A DNA stretch of 64,000 bases from Bradyrhizobium sp. NAS80.1 (GCF_001908205.1 NZ_LGHL01000005.1:20939-84938); one strand, 5' to 3'. Counted from the first letter of the stretch, positions 8,345 through 17,928 are shown. Numbers and translations are program-made. Notes: a model not told the origin generated them from the sequence alone.

Positions 8345-9726
8345 GCCGCGTGCTCCAGAGCCTGCCGATCGGCCGCGGCGAGCGGAATGGCGACGCGCAA
8401 CGTGGAGCCGCCATGCGGCCCGGTCTCGAAGCTCAGCCTGCCGCGCAAGGCCGCAACGCGCTCGCGCATGCCGAGCAGGCCCATTCCGGATTTCGCGGCG
8501 GGCTCGGTCGACCGTCCGTCATCGTCGATCGCAAGCGCGATCTCGTTGGCACGCATCGTCAATTCCAGGCTGACCTTCGTGGCCCCGGCATGCTTGGCGG
8601 CGTTGGTGAGCGCCTCCTGCACGATGCGGTAAAGGTTGGCGCTGATCGTGGCCGGCAAGGTTTCGAACGCGCCGTCGAAACGGATCGAGAAACGGGTCTC
8701 GCCGCGGCTACGCCCGTTCCAGCCCGCAACCAGGCCTTCGAGGCTGGCCACGAGGCCCAGCTCCTCGACGTCGGGCGGGCGCAGCCGGAACAGTGCGCCG
8801 CGCAGCGTCTCCATCATGCCGGTTGCGGTCCGCGCGATGCCGTCGCATTCGCTGAGCAGGGAAGGGCAGTCCTGCGCGGCGGTCTGGCGGGCGGAGGACG
8901 CGAGCGCGCGGATGGCGGCCAGCGACTGACCGAACTCGTCGTGCAGCTCGCGCGCGAGATGGCGGCGTTCCTCGTCCTGAAGCGCGATCAGTTTCCGGGT
9001 CAGCTCGCTGCGCTCGGCAAGCGCGGTGTCGAGGCTTTCAGCGAGGTGATTGAAGACATCGCGAACCGCGGAGAGCTCGGCGAGATCGAACGGCGGCAGC
9101 CGCGTGGTGAGGTCATTGGCGGCGATCCGCTCGAGGCCGGTGCGGATCATGCGGGTGGGGCGCAGCGCGCGCGCCAACGCGGCATAGACCAGTGCGCACA
9201 GCAGCGGCAGTGCGATCGCAAGGGCGATCATCAAGCGGCCGGCTTCGTGCCAGGCCTCGGCCGTTTGCACGGCCGGATCGACCGAGACCACGGCCTCGCC
9301 GAGCTTCACTCCGCGCACGATCACTGGCCGTGCCGCCTCGCGGCCGGGGTCGAACAGGTTGCGATAGAAGGCCGCGAAGGCCTGCGGCGGCGGGCTCGCC
9401 GGAATAGGTGCGCCACTACAGAACCGCTGGATAATCGCGCCGCTCGTGCCACGGAATGCCAGACACAGGCCGGGTGTCATCACGTAGGTCGAAACGGGGT
9501 CAAGGTTCGGAAAGTCCGAGCGCGGGCTGGCCACCCACTCGATTTTGCCCTGTTGCAGCTCCAGCGTCTTCGCCACGATGGCGGCGACACTGTCAACGCG
9601 CGCATGTGCTTCACGGTCAGCCGTAACAAGGAAATAGGCGGAGATCGCGGCGAAGCAGGCGGCCGATACGGCGGCCACGCGCAACGTCAGACGGACCTTG
9701 AGATCGAACTTCGGGCGGTTCCACAT
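8341..9726 (-). CDS. Membrane sensor histidine kinase (HisKA_3)
   Basis: A sensor kinase of about 461 residues partnered with the adjacent response regulator. It has a first membrane helix near residues 14-35, a periplasmic sensor segment, a second helix (MIALAIALPLLCALVYAALA), a HAMP-like linker, the HisKA_3 phospho-acceptor region (ERRHLARELHDEFGQSLAAI) and a short HATPase domain with NAAKHAGA and GMGLLGMRERV. The start may be the ATG at 9726 or the one at 9765; both have weak ribosome sites, and I prefer the shorter form. The ligand is unknown. Confidence 0.9.
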   Translation of the reverse strand: MWNRPKFDLKVRLTLRVAAVSAACFAAISAYFLVTADREAHARVDSVAAIVAKTLELQQGKIEWVASPRSDFPNLDPVSTYVMTPGLCLAFRGTSGAIIQRFCSGAPIPASPPPQAFAAFYRNLFDPGREAARPVIVRGVKLGEAVVSVDPAVQTAEAWHEAGRLMIALAIALPLLCALVYAALARALRPTRMIRTGLERIAANDLTTRLPPFDLAELSAVRDVFNHLAESLDTALAERSELTRKLIALQDEERRHLARELHDEFGQSLAAIRALASSARQTAAQDCPSLLSECDGIARTATGMMETLRGALFRLRPPDVEELGLVASLEGLVAGWNGRSRGETRFSIRFDGAFETLPATISANLYRIVQEALTNAAKHAGATKVSLELTMRANEIALAIDDDGRSTEPAAKSGMGLLGMRERVAALRGRLSFETGPHGGSTLRVAIPLAAADRQALEHAA

Positions 9727-9915
9727 CGGCGGACACCTGGCGCGAATGGGATTGTTGCCTGCCATTAAACGGCAGAAAGCAAGCGGCGCAAAGCGCTACG
9801 CGCTATTGCGGTGCAACGTCGTGAAATTTTCCCGGCGCTCGCCGGGACCGGCGCTGCTGCATGGCCTGAGGCTGCCGTCCATGTTGCGGCGCCGCTCCAT
9901 TACACGAGACCCCGA

Positions 9916-10791
9916 ATGCGCCGCACCCGGTTGATCCTTTCTTCTTTTGTCCTCTTCGTCCTTCCGGCGGCCTATTCGCCGGCCCATGCCGAGGCCGCCA
10001 TCGGCGTTGCCATGGACGACTTCAGCTATACCGATACGTCGGCCGAGCCGGCGAACCAGACCGCCGCCCACGAGCGGCGACTGTCGGCGTTCATGTCCGC
10101 GCTCAGACGGGACATCAGCGCTGACCAGCGCTACCGGCTCGTGCCGTCTGCTCAAGACGGCGCGGCGCTCAAGGTCATCGGCGGCATCCAGAAGACGAGC
10201 ACGCTGGTGCAGTGGGCCAAAGTCGCTGTGATCGACGTTGGCGCCAGGAAGATCGTAATGGACAAGCTCTACACCTTCCGCGGCGACAATGATGAATCAT
10301 GGGAGCGCGCCGAGATCTTCGTGTCCCGCGAGATCATGGCCGCGCTCGGCACACCCGCGCCGATCGCGCTTGCCGTGTTCGATTTCGAGCTGGAGGACAC
10401 GACCGCAGCCTCAGCGAACGCCTCGGCCTCCTCGGATGCGTCGTACCTCGCCGAGGTCACGAGTAGCGTGCGCGATGCCCTCGGCCAATCCGGCCGTTAC
10501 CGCATCGTCGATGTCGGCGGCGAGGCGCCGAAGGCGCGCGCCCTGCGCGATTGCGACGGCTGCGAGGCGGCGATTGCGCAAAGGCTCGGCGCGGATCAAT
10601 CGCTGATTGGCGTGGTGCGGCGGGTCAGCCGCACCGAATACACACTCGGCTTCCAGGTTCGCGATGCCAGAACCGGCGCGGTGCTGGCGCGCGGCGACAG
10701 CGGCCTGCGCATGGGCGCGGACTATTCATGGAAGCGCGGCGCCGTGCGGCTGGTCAGCGATCGGTTGATCGAGAGGCAGGCACAGCCCTAG
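9916..10791 (+). CDS. Exported protein with two DUF2380/DUF3280-like repeats
   Basis: A 291-residue exported protein of unknown function. After a signal peptide (MRRTRLILSSFVLFVLPAAY, cleaved near AHA|EAAI), two related halves start with VAMDDFSYTDTSAE (about residue 27) and LAVFDFELEDTTAA (about residue 150). This matches my memory of the DUF2380/DUF3280 family. I chose the ATG at 9916 so that the signal peptide is N-terminal. It is divergent from the two-component genes. Its stop TAG (10789-10791) overlaps the stop of the convergent idnD gene (10788-10790), leaving no room for a terminator. Confidence 0.8.
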   Translation: MRRTRLILSSFVLFVLPAAYSPAHAEAAIGVAMDDFSYTDTSAEPANQTAAHERRLSAFMSALRRDISADQRYRLVPSAQDGAALKVIGGIQKTSTLVQWAKVAVIDVGARKIVMDKLYTFRGDNDESWERAEIFVSREIMAALGTPAPIALAVFDFELEDTTAASANASASSDASYLAEVTSSVRDALGQSGRYRIVDVGGEAPKARALRDCDGCEAAIAQRLGADQSLIGVVRRVSRTEYTLGFQVRDARTGAVLARGDSGLRMGADYSWKRGAVRLVSDRLIERQAQP

Positions 10792-11819
10792 AACGTCAAC
10801 TGCACCTTCATCGACTGGGAGCGATCGCTGGCGAGCTCGAAGGCGGCGACCGCGCTCTCGAACGGCATGGTGGCGGTGATCAGCGGCTGCACGTCGATCA
10901 GGCCTTCGCCCATCAGCCGCACCGCGAGCTCGAACTCGGGGTCGAAGCGGAAGGTGCCGCGGAGCTGCAATTCCTTGGCGACGATGGTGTTGATCGGCAG
11001 TGTCATCTCGCCGCCGAGGCCGAGCTGCACCAGCGTGGCGCCGGGACGGAGCACGTCGAGCGCGGTGCGGAGCGCAGCCTGGTTGCCGGAAGCTTCGAAT
11101 AGCGTGTCGAACACGCCCTTGCCCGCGCGCCAGGGATCGAGCGCAGTGGCATTGGTCGCGACATTGATGGCGTGAGTAGCGCCGAGTTTTCGGGCCACCG
11201 CAAGCGGTGCATCGGCGACGTCGGTGACCACAATCTCGGCGGCGCCGCCGAAGCGCGAGACCAGGATCATCAGCGCGCCGATTGGCCCGCAACCGGTGAT
11301 CAGCACGCGCTTGCCGAGCAGGGGGCCGGCCTGCTTGCCGGCATGCAGGCACACCGCGAGCGGCTCGGCAACGGCGGCCTCGGCGAGCGTCAGCTTGTCG
11401 GCGATCGGCACGGCCTGCGTCGCATCGACCGTGATGAACTCGCGAAAACCGCCTTGCACATGCGGAAAGCGCATCGCGCTGCCGAGGAAGCGCATGTCGA
11501 GGCACTGGTTGCGCATGCGCTCCTCACAATGCAGGCACCGGCCGCACGGCTTGCTCGGATTGACCGCGACGCGCGTGCCCGGCTTGACGCCGGTGACGCC
11601 GTCACCGACGGCCGCGACCACGCCGGCGATCTCGTGCCCCAGCGCCATCGGCTGCTGGATGCGCACGACTCCGAAGCCGCCGTGGTGGTAATAGTGCAGG
11701 TCTGAGCCGCAGATGCCGCCGTTTGCGATCTTGACGCGGACTTCGCCTGGGCCGGGCTCTGCATCGGGAAAGCTGTCGATCCGCAGGTCTTTCGGTGCAT
11801 GGATGACGACGGCACGCAT
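10788..11819 (-). CDS. idnD: L-idonate 5-dehydrogenase (zinc-type)
   Basis: A 343-residue medium-chain alcohol dehydrogenase. ANGGICGSDLHYYHHGG holds the catalytic Cys, GHE the second zinc ligand, and the structural lobe reads CGRCLHCEERMRNQCLD. The run LDMRFLGSAMRFPHVQGGF is characteristic of E. coli IdnD. The family oxidises L-idonate to 5-ketogluconate using NAD(P). The ATG at 11819 begins the conserved domain. It is the third gene of the dehydratase-idnO-idnD operon, 26 bases after the SDR stop. Confidence 0.82.
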   Translation of the reverse strand: MRAVVIHAPKDLRIDSFPDAEPGPGEVRVKIANGGICGSDLHYYHHGGFGVVRIQQPMALGHEIAGVVAAVGDGVTGVKPGTRVAVNPSKPCGRCLHCEERMRNQCLDMRFLGSAMRFPHVQGGFREFITVDATQAVPIADKLTLAEAAVAEPLAVCLHAGKQAGPLLGKRVLITGCGPIGALMILVSRFGGAAEIVVTDVADAPLAVARKLGATHAINVATNATALDPWRAGKGVFDTLFEASGNQAALRTALDVLRPGATLVQLGLGGEMTLPINTIVAKELQLRGTFRFDPEFELAVRLMGEGLIDVQPLITATMPFESAVAAFELASDRSQSMKVQLTF

Positions 11820-11845
11820 GGCTTGCTCCCTCAACGTTTTGCGGG

Positions 11846-12613
11846 TCACATCGCGGCGATCATGCCGCCGTCGACATAGATGATCTGGCCGTTGACGTAG
11901 GTCGAGGCATCGGATGCCAGGAAGATCGCCGCGCCCACCAGCTCGTCCGGCTTGCCCCAGCGCTTGGAGGGGATGCGGCCCATCAGCCAGTTGTTGAAGT
12001 CGGTGTTGTTGACCAGCGCCTCGTTCATGTCGGTCAGCATATAGCCGGGGCCGATCGCGTTCGCCTGGATGCCATGCTGGGCCCATTCCACTGCCATCGA
12101 GCGGGTCAGGTTCTTGATGCCGCCCTTGGCGGCGGTGTAGGGCGCAATCGTGGGGCGCGCCAGCTCACTGCCGAGCGATCCGATATTGATGATCTTGCCG
12201 CGCTTGCGCGGGATCATGCGCTTGGCAGCCTCGCGGCCGATGACGAAGGCGCTGGTGAGATTGGTCTCGATCACCTTGCGCCACTCGTCGGTGGTGAACT
12301 CCACCAGCGGCTTGCGGTGCTGGATGCCGGCATTGTTGACGAGGATATCGACCGCGAGGCCTTGTCTGTCGAAATCGTTGAACGCCGCGACGATCGCAGG
12401 CTCATCCGTGACATTGAAGGCCGCCCCCTCAGCCTGGTGGCCGGCGGAGCGAAATTCAGCGACGGCCTGCTCGACGCGCTTGGGGTCAACGCCGTTGATG
12501 ATCAGCTTGGCGCCAGCCTTGGCCATGCCTTCGGCAATGGCGCGGCCGAGGCCGCGGGAGGAGCCGGTCACCAGCGCGGTGCGGCCGGAAAGGTCGAAGA
12601 GGGCGGTGCTCAT
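11846..12613 (-). CDS. idnO: Gluconate 5-dehydrogenase, SDR family
   Basis: A 255-residue classical short-chain dehydrogenase. It shows the nucleotide motif TGSSRGLGRAIAEG, NNAG at about residue 90, and the Ser-Tyr-Lys catalytic set (IGSLGSE, then YTAAKGG). The end (YVNGQIIYVDGGM) and the core resemble E. coli IdnO, which interconverts 5-ketogluconate and D-gluconate. Paired with idnD it would take L-idonate to gluconate. It starts 12 bases after the dehydratase stop. Other sugar-acid substrates remain possible. Confidence 0.82.
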   Translation of the reverse strand: MSTALFDLSGRTALVTGSSRGLGRAIAEGMAKAGAKLIINGVDPKRVEQAVAEFRSAGHQAEGAAFNVTDEPAIVAAFNDFDRQGLAVDILVNNAGIQHRKPLVEFTTDEWRKVIETNLTSAFVIGREAAKRMIPRKRGKIINIGSLGSELARPTIAPYTAAKGGIKNLTRSMAVEWAQHGIQANAIGPGYMLTDMNEALVNNTDFNNWLMGRIPSKRWGKPDELVGAAIFLASDASTYVNGQIIYVDGGMIAAM

Positions 12614-12625
12614 CTCAAGAATTCC

Positions 12626-13825
12626 TCAGGCGTTGGAGCGGCGCACGGTGAGATCACTGCGGTCGAACACCGCGGGGAGGAGGTCGACGCCAAGGCCGGG
12701 GCCTTCCATCGGGAAAACGTACCCGTCCTTGATCACCGGCATCGCGGTGACGAGCTCATTGTACCAGCCCTTGTAGAAGGCGCGCACCGATTCCTGGATC
12801 AGCGTGTTGGGCTGGCTGAACGACATGTGGATGGCGGCGATGAAACCGACCGGGCCGATGCAGTCGTGCGGCGCGAAGGGCCGGTGATAGGTCTCAGCCA
12901 TCGCTGCGATCTTGCGCCCCTCGGTGAGGCCGCCGGTCCAGCACAGATCCGCCATCACCACGTGCATGGCATCGCGGTCGAGCATGTCCTTGTAGGGGAA
13001 GCGCGAGCCCAGCGTCTCGCTGGCGCAGACCCAGACGTCGGTCGAGCGCGCATATTCGGCCAGCGCCTGCGGCGAGTTCATCCGGATCGGGTCCTCGTAC
13101 CAGGTCGGCTTGTACGGCTCGAGCGCGCGCGCGATCTGCTTCGCGGTCGGCAGGTTCCAGAGCGAATGGAGCTCGACCATGATCTCCATCTTGTCGCCGA
13201 CTGCTTTGCGGATCTTCTCGAACGGCTCGATCGCCTGCTTCATCTGCGCGGCGGTGATGTAGAGACCCTTGTTCTCCTGCGCCGCAGGATCGAACGGCCA
13301 GATCTTCATCGCCGAGATGCCGCTCTCCAGGAGGCTTTCGGCGAGCGCATCGGCACGGTGCATGAAGCCGTCGAGATCCTCGTAAGGACCTTTGGAGGCG
13401 CCGAGATTCCAGTTCGCGACCGGGCTGATATTGGTCGAGCGGACATATTGGGTGCCGGCGCAGGTGTTGTAGATGCGCTGCTTGTCGCGGCAGAGGCCGC
13501 CGAGCATCTGGTGGACCGGCTGATTGCAGACCTTGCCGAACAGATCCCACAGCGCGATGTCGATCGCCGAGGCCGCGCGGTATTCGACGCCGGTCGAGGA
13601 CTGCGCCATCGGCAGGTTCAGCATGTCGCGATGGATCGCCTCGATGTGCAGGGGATCGCGGCCGAGCAGGCGGCCGGCAAAGGTGTCATGGATCTGCGCT
13701 TCGACGGCGCCTGCGCCGTAGAAGGTTTCGCCGAGACCGATCAGGCCCGTGTCGGTGTGGATGCGTACCCAGATGACGTTGGAGAATTCCTCGGTGCGCA
13801 GTGTCTCGATCGACGTGATCTTCAC
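12626..13825 (-). CDS. Enolase-superfamily sugar-acid dehydratase (MR subgroup)
   Basis: A 399-residue member of the mandelate racemase/muconate lactonizing group. The N-terminal capping domain (MKITSIETLRTEEFSNV) is followed by a barrel with the metal ligands in IMVELHSLWN, TWYEDPIRMN and VCASETLGSR. The candidate catalytic dyad is Asp in VVMADLCWTGG with His in FAPHDCIGP, and IQESVR carries a late Glu. This pattern fits acid-sugar dehydratases. It is the first gene of the idn-like operon, facing the GntR operator, so a hexonate is the likely substrate; the exact sugar is unknown. Confidence 0.83.
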   Translation of the reverse strand: MKITSIETLRTEEFSNVIWVRIHTDTGLIGLGETFYGAGAVEAQIHDTFAGRLLGRDPLHIEAIHRDMLNLPMAQSSTGVEYRAASAIDIALWDLFGKVCNQPVHQMLGGLCRDKQRIYNTCAGTQYVRSTNISPVANWNLGASKGPYEDLDGFMHRADALAESLLESGISAMKIWPFDPAAQENKGLYITAAQMKQAIEPFEKIRKAVGDKMEIMVELHSLWNLPTAKQIARALEPYKPTWYEDPIRMNSPQALAEYARSTDVWVCASETLGSRFPYKDMLDRDAMHVVMADLCWTGGLTEGRKIAAMAETYHRPFAPHDCIGPVGFIAAIHMSFSQPNTLIQESVRAFYKGWYNELVTAMPVIKDGYVFPMEGPGLGVDLLPAVFDRSDLTVRRSNA

Positions 13826-13919
13826 GGCAAAAGTCCTCCCCTCGCAGGCGCGTAGCGCCTGCCTTTGTTGTCATTCCACGCTCTTGAATGAAGCGGGCCG
13901 GCGGCTGTCTTACCCCTGC

Positions 13920-13935
13920 TTGTAATATATCACAA
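13920..13935. promoter_or_regulatory. Candidate GntR operator
   Basis: TTGTAATATATCACAA is a 16-bp near-perfect palindrome with outer TTGT/ACAA arms and one mismatched pair. It lies between the divergent dehydratase operon (start 13825) and the gntR gene (start 14007), in a patch visibly richer in A and T. FadR/UxuR-type GntR regulators bind sites of this kind, so it probably serves the adjacent regulator. Confidence 0.7.
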
Positions 13936-14006
13936 CATGTTTTAAGGGTGCCACAAATTAAGGCGCCACCCTGCAACGAGAGCGCGGGCTGACGGGAGAG
14001 GACGAC

Positions 14007-14774
14007 ATGGCACGGCGCAAGCGCGCGCTCGAGGTGGTGAGAAACGACGATGACGGCGAGGGCAAACCCAGCCGGCGCAACCGTCTCAACTTTTTCGAGC
14101 TCGCCTATCAGAAGATCGAGGAACTGCTCGTCCACTGCGAGCTCAAGCCCGGACAATTCATGACGATGCTGGAATTGCAGCATATTACAGGCTTTGGGCG
14201 CACACCGGTGCATCACGCCGTCAATCGTCTCTCCGCCGATACATTGATCATCATCCGTCCGCGTCACGGCCTTCACATCGCGCCGATCGATCTGTCGCGC
14301 GAGCGCATGCTGCTCGGCTTGCGTCGCGACATGGAGCGTTTTGTGATCCGGCTTGCGGCGGACCGCGCCAGCCTCTCTCACCGCAATCAGGCGCTGCACA
14401 TCGAGCGCCTCCTGCGCGAGCGCCGCGCCAGCCTGACCCTCGACGAATTCAACAGTCTCGACCGCCGCATCGACGCGCTGGTACTGGAAGCAGCCGGCGA
14501 GCCCTTCCTGGTGCACACGATGCGGCCGTTGCACACGCTGTACCGCCGCATCGGCTACATCCATCACCGCTTCATGCCGGGGCAGGCCGAGCTATCGGGC
14601 ACGATCGACCACCATCTTGCCATTCTCAGTGCGGTCGGCGGCCGCCACGTCGAGGACGCCGTGAAGGCGAGCGATGCACTGATCGACTACATGGATTCGA
14701 TGTTCGTGGGCATGGAGGCGGGGATCGACCCGCGCCTGCTCGATTGCAGCATCGAGCCGCTACTCGACGCGTAA
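14007..14774 (+). CDS. GntR-family (FadR subgroup) transcriptional regulator
   Basis: A 255-residue regulator. A short basic leader precedes a winged helix around residues 30-90 (AYQKIEELLVHCELKPGQ, then TGFGRTPVHHAVNRLSAD), and an all-helical FCD-like effector domain follows, with the candidate metal ligands Asp-His-His in TIDHHLAIL. Such proteins usually repress sugar-acid catabolism until the substrate or an intermediate binds. It faces the dehydratase-idnO-idnD operon across a palindromic operator and is followed after 24 bases by an MFS transporter gene, which it may also control. Confidence 0.9.
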   Translation: MARRKRALEVVRNDDDGEGKPSRRNRLNFFELAYQKIEELLVHCELKPGQFMTMLELQHITGFGRTPVHHAVNRLSADTLIIIRPRHGLHIAPIDLSRERMLLGLRRDMERFVIRLAADRASLSHRNQALHIERLLRERRASLTLDEFNSLDRRIDALVLEAAGEPFLVHTMRPLHTLYRRIGYIHHRFMPGQAELSGTIDHHLAILSAVGGRHVEDAVKASDALIDYMDSMFVGMEAGIDPRLLDCSIEPLLDA

Positions 14775-14798
14775 AGAGTTTTGAAGAGAGGACCAAGT

Positions 14799-16163
14799 AT
14801 GTCAACGATGGCCATGCCACAACCGACCGCGAGCGAAGCCGCGGTTCGCTACCTCATTACGAACTACAGCCCCAAGGGCAACAAGATCGGCTGGCTGATG
14901 ATGGCCTCGATCCTGGTCGAGGCGTGGGATCTCTATTCGATCGCCTTCGTGCTGATCTTCATCCGTGAGCAGTACAATCCCGATCCGCTGATGCTGGGCC
15001 TTGCCGCGGCCGGTACGCAGGGCGGTGCTCTTATCGGCGCACTGCTCGGCGGCTGGCTGTCTGACAAGATCGGCCGCCGCGTGATGTTCCTGGTCACGAT
15101 GGTGATGTTCATCGTGCTCGCCCTGGCGCAGGCCTTCGTGCCGAGCGTCGGCTGGCTCGTGGTCATCCGCTTCCTGCTCGGCATTCCGCTCGGCTCGGAC
15201 ATCTCGACCGGCTACACCTACATCATGGAATCCATGGCCAAGGGCGAGCGCGAGGTCATGGGCAACCGCTGGCAGTTCATGTTCGCGGTCGGCGAGGTCC
15301 TCACTATCGGCGTCATCGTGATCTTCCTCCTGATCGACATGCAGCACGAGATGCTGTGGCGCGTGACGCTCGGCCTCGGCGCGGTGCCGGCGCTGATCAT
15401 CCTGATCATGCGTCACGACGTGCCGGAGACGGCAGTGTGGCTGGTGCAAAAGGGACGCTACCGCGAGGCCAAACAAGTTGCGCGCGAGATGTTCAACGAC
15501 AATCTCGACATGCTGCCCAACCACGACGTAGAGGCGCCGAAGGTCAGCACCCGCGCGTTCCTTGCCGACCTCAAGAAGGACCCGATCCGCTGGCGCGCCA
15601 CGATCTATGGCTGGATCGCCTGCTTCGCCCAAGGCAGCGAGTTCTCGACCTTCGCGTTCTACCTGCCTGTGCTCTTCGTCATGGTCGGCGTGTCGAGCGT
15701 GCTCGGCAACAATCTGGTGACGATGGCGCTGTTCTGCTTCGCGGCTCTGTCCGGCTGGGTCGGTCCGCTCCTGACGCCGAAGATCGGTCATCGCGGCATC
15801 GCGATTGCGGGCTTTGGCATCGTGCTGGCCTCGCTGCTGGTCGCGGCTTTCGCGCTCTACACCGACAACAAGATGCTGCTGCCGTTCGCGGCTGCCGCCA
15901 TGCTGTGGGGCCATTACTGGGATGCTTCGAACTGCATGACGATCCCGACCATGGTCGCCAAGCCGAAATATCGCGGCACGGCCAGCGGCTTCGCCTACAT
16001 GTTCGTGAAGCTGCCGTCGTTCCTGGCGATCTTCCTGTTCCCGTCGCTGTTTGCAGCGATCGGACAGGCTGGTGCCACGCTGTTCGTCGCGATCTTCCCG
16101 CTAATCGGATTGCTCGCCGCAATCTTCATTCTGCCGGAAGTCTACGGCTACGAGAACGACTGA
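14799..16163 (+). CDS. MFS transporter, sugar-porter-like
   Basis: A 454-residue major facilitator with about twelve membrane spans. The loop 2-3 signature GGWLSDKIGRRVMFL and a conserved arginine/glutamate region (GYTYIMESMAKGERE) place it with the SP/AAHS group of proton symporters. The ATG at 14799 has GAGAGGA upstream; the ATG at 14781 does not. It probably imports the sugar acid degraded by the divergent operon. A perfect hairpin follows its stop. Confidence 0.88.
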   Translation: MSTMAMPQPTASEAAVRYLITNYSPKGNKIGWLMMASILVEAWDLYSIAFVLIFIREQYNPDPLMLGLAAAGTQGGALIGALLGGWLSDKIGRRVMFLVTMVMFIVLALAQAFVPSVGWLVVIRFLLGIPLGSDISTGYTYIMESMAKGEREVMGNRWQFMFAVGEVLTIGVIVIFLLIDMQHEMLWRVTLGLGAVPALIILIMRHDVPETAVWLVQKGRYREAKQVAREMFNDNLDMLPNHDVEAPKVSTRAFLADLKKDPIRWRATIYGWIACFAQGSEFSTFAFYLPVLFVMVGVSSVLGNNLVTMALFCFAALSGWVGPLLTPKIGHRGIAIAGFGIVLASLLVAAFALYTDNKMLLPFAAAAMLWGHYWDASNCMTIPTMVAKPKYRGTASGFAYMFVKLPSFLAIFLFPSLFAAIGQAGATLFVAIFPLIGLLAAIFILPEVYGYEND

Positions 16164-16175
16164 CGATGCGTCTTA

Positions 16176-16206
16176 CCCGATCGCGGCCGTGATGGCCGCG
16201 ATCGGG
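16176..16206 (+). terminator. Hairpin terminator after the MFS gene
   Basis: CCCGATCGCGGCC (16176-16188) and its exact complement (16194-16206) form a 13-bp stem with a five-base loop. It starts 12 bases after the MFS stop and is followed by a pyrimidine-rich stretch, CTCTTCCTCG. Confidence 0.65.
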
Positions 16207-16232
16207 CTCTTCCTCGATACGCCGCGCGACGG

Positions 16233-16469
16233 TTATGGGCTCAGGAAGAGGGGATCGATCCCGGTGCCGTGACCGAGCAGGCCGATCGCCTGAAGCTGGG
16301 CGCTGTGCAGGTCGATTTGCACGATGGCAAACAACGCCAGAAGGATCACCGCCGATAAGACGAGCAGCGGAGGGGATGTCTCGCTCTGGCCTGTACCCGG
16401 CGCGGTGAAGCCCTGAATCGAACGACGCAGGGAAAAGCTCTGCGGCAATGCCTTCGATCGGGTCCGCAT
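16233..16469 (-). CDS. Small single-span membrane protein
   Basis: A 78-residue protein of unknown function. A basic N-terminus is followed by one hydrophobic helix around residues 34-51 (PLLVLSAVILLALFAIVQI). The start is well supported by GAGGAGGTCC nine bases upstream of the ATG at 16469. It lies between the MFS hairpin and the convergent-side end of the ion transporter gene and has no obvious partner. Confidence 0.6.
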   Translation of the reverse strand: MRTRSKALPQSFSLRRSIQGFTAPGTGQSETSPPLLVLSAVILLALFAIVQIDLHSAQLQAIGLLGHGTGIDPLFLSP

Positions 16470-16566
16470 GATGGACCTCCTCGCCGCGCCGTATGTGGCC
16501 GCGCGACAAGCTGAAGTATAGGTCTGGCTGCGCCGGCGACATTGATGCGCCGCAAATTGCGCGCGA

Positions 16567-17826
16567 TTACCGGATCGCGGCCGCTAGAGCTGCGATCAAG
16601 GCGGGCGGCGTCACCAGCATGCCGAGCTTGAGGAATCGCCAGGCGCCGACCTCGATCTTCTCGCGGCGGAGCGCGACCAGCCAGAGGATGGTCGCGAGCG
16701 AGCCGGTGACCGACAAATTGGGGCCGAGATCGACGCCGATCAGGATGGCGCTGACGACCGTTGCGGGCAAATGATCGCTGGCCGCGACCGAGCCGGCGAC
16801 GAGCCCGATCGGCAGATTGTTGGCGATGTTGGTGGCGATCCCCGTCGCGATGCCGACACTCCAGGCGGCTTTCGGGACCGATTGCGCGACGGCTTCGTGC
16901 AGGAGCGCGCTGAGCTGCCCGATCACGCCGGTCTTGATCAGCGCTTCCACCATCACGAAGAGCCCGCCGACGAGCGGCAATACACTCCACGAGACGCCCT
17001 TGAGCACGGGCAGGGCTGACTGGCGGCTGAGCAGCAGGACGATGGCGGACGTTACCACACCGCAGATGAAGGTCGGCAAGCCCAGTTGCTTGTCCAGCGC
17101 AGACGCCGTGACCAGCACGACGCCGATGGCGATGATGCCAGCGGCCGTCAGCTTGCCGCCGCGGCCGAGCTTTGGATGCGGCACGCTGCGCGCAATCGTC
17201 TCTTCCTTCAGGGCGCGGTGCTGGGTCAGGCGCAGCACGACATAGGTGAGCACGATCGCAGCGGCCGAGGGCATGGCGAACAGACGCAGCCATTCGGTGA
17301 GCCCAGGCATGCGCGCGCCAAACACAACGAGATTGGCGGGGTTTGAGATCGGCAGCACGAAGCTCGCGGCATTGGCGATGAAGGCGCAGACGAACAGATA
17401 AGGCAGGGGCTTGGCGCCGGCTGCGCGCGTCGCTGCATAGACGGCCGGCGTCAGCACGATCGCGGTGGCGTCGTTCGAAAGCAGGACGGTCACGGCAGTA
17501 CCGACGAGGAAGATCAGCAGAAACAGCCGCTGCGGCGAACCACCCGCATGTTCCACCGCGAACGCTGCGAGATAGTCGAACAGGCCTTCGAGCCGCGCCA
17601 GCTCGGCGATCAGCATCATGCCGATCAGGAAGAGATAGACGTCGACGCCTTTTGCGATTCCGGTGAGTGCATCCTGCCATGGCATGAAGCCGAGAACCAC
17701 CAGGGCACTCGCACCGATGACGGCCCAGATCGCCTCGGGCAGCCGAAACGGACGAGTGATGACACCTGCGGTCGCGGCTGCGATCATGCTCCAGGCCCAG
17801 ATGGCGTCATGCGGCGCGGTCGGCAC
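16567..17826 (-). CDS. ArsB/NhaD-superfamily anion transporter
   Basis: A 419-residue membrane protein with about eleven spans, of the ion transporter superfamily (ArsB, SLC13). Two re-entrant-type repeats are visible: LLSNDATAIVLTPAVYAAT and NIANNLPIGLVAGSVAAS, each with an Asn in the presumed ion site. FVLPISNPANLVVFG is also typical. ArsB exports arsenite, but no arsR, arsC or other ars genes are nearby, so another anion or a sodium/proton role is equally possible. Confidence 0.8.
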   Translation of the reverse strand: MPTAPHDAIWAWSMIAAATAGVITRPFRLPEAIWAVIGASALVVLGFMPWQDALTGIAKGVDVYLFLIGMMLIAELARLEGLFDYLAAFAVEHAGGSPQRLFLLIFLVGTAVTVLLSNDATAIVLTPAVYAATRAAGAKPLPYLFVCAFIANAASFVLPISNPANLVVFGARMPGLTEWLRLFAMPSAAAIVLTYVVLRLTQHRALKEETIARSVPHPKLGRGGKLTAAGIIAIGVVLVTASALDKQLGLPTFICGVVTSAIVLLLSRQSALPVLKGVSWSVLPLVGGLFVMVEALIKTGVIGQLSALLHEAVAQSVPKAAWSVGIATGIATNIANNLPIGLVAGSVAASDHLPATVVSAILIGVDLGPNLSVTGSLATILWLVALRREKIEVGAWRFLKLGMLVTPPALIAALAAAIR

Positions 17827-17928
17827 GTTTAGTTCCTGATGTGAAGTCGGTTCATTCGGCAGCGATAGCGGAAGTCGACGCCGCTGTCTTCCCCTGTTGC
17901 CGCAGGGTACCGTCGGCAGGTGTTCCCC

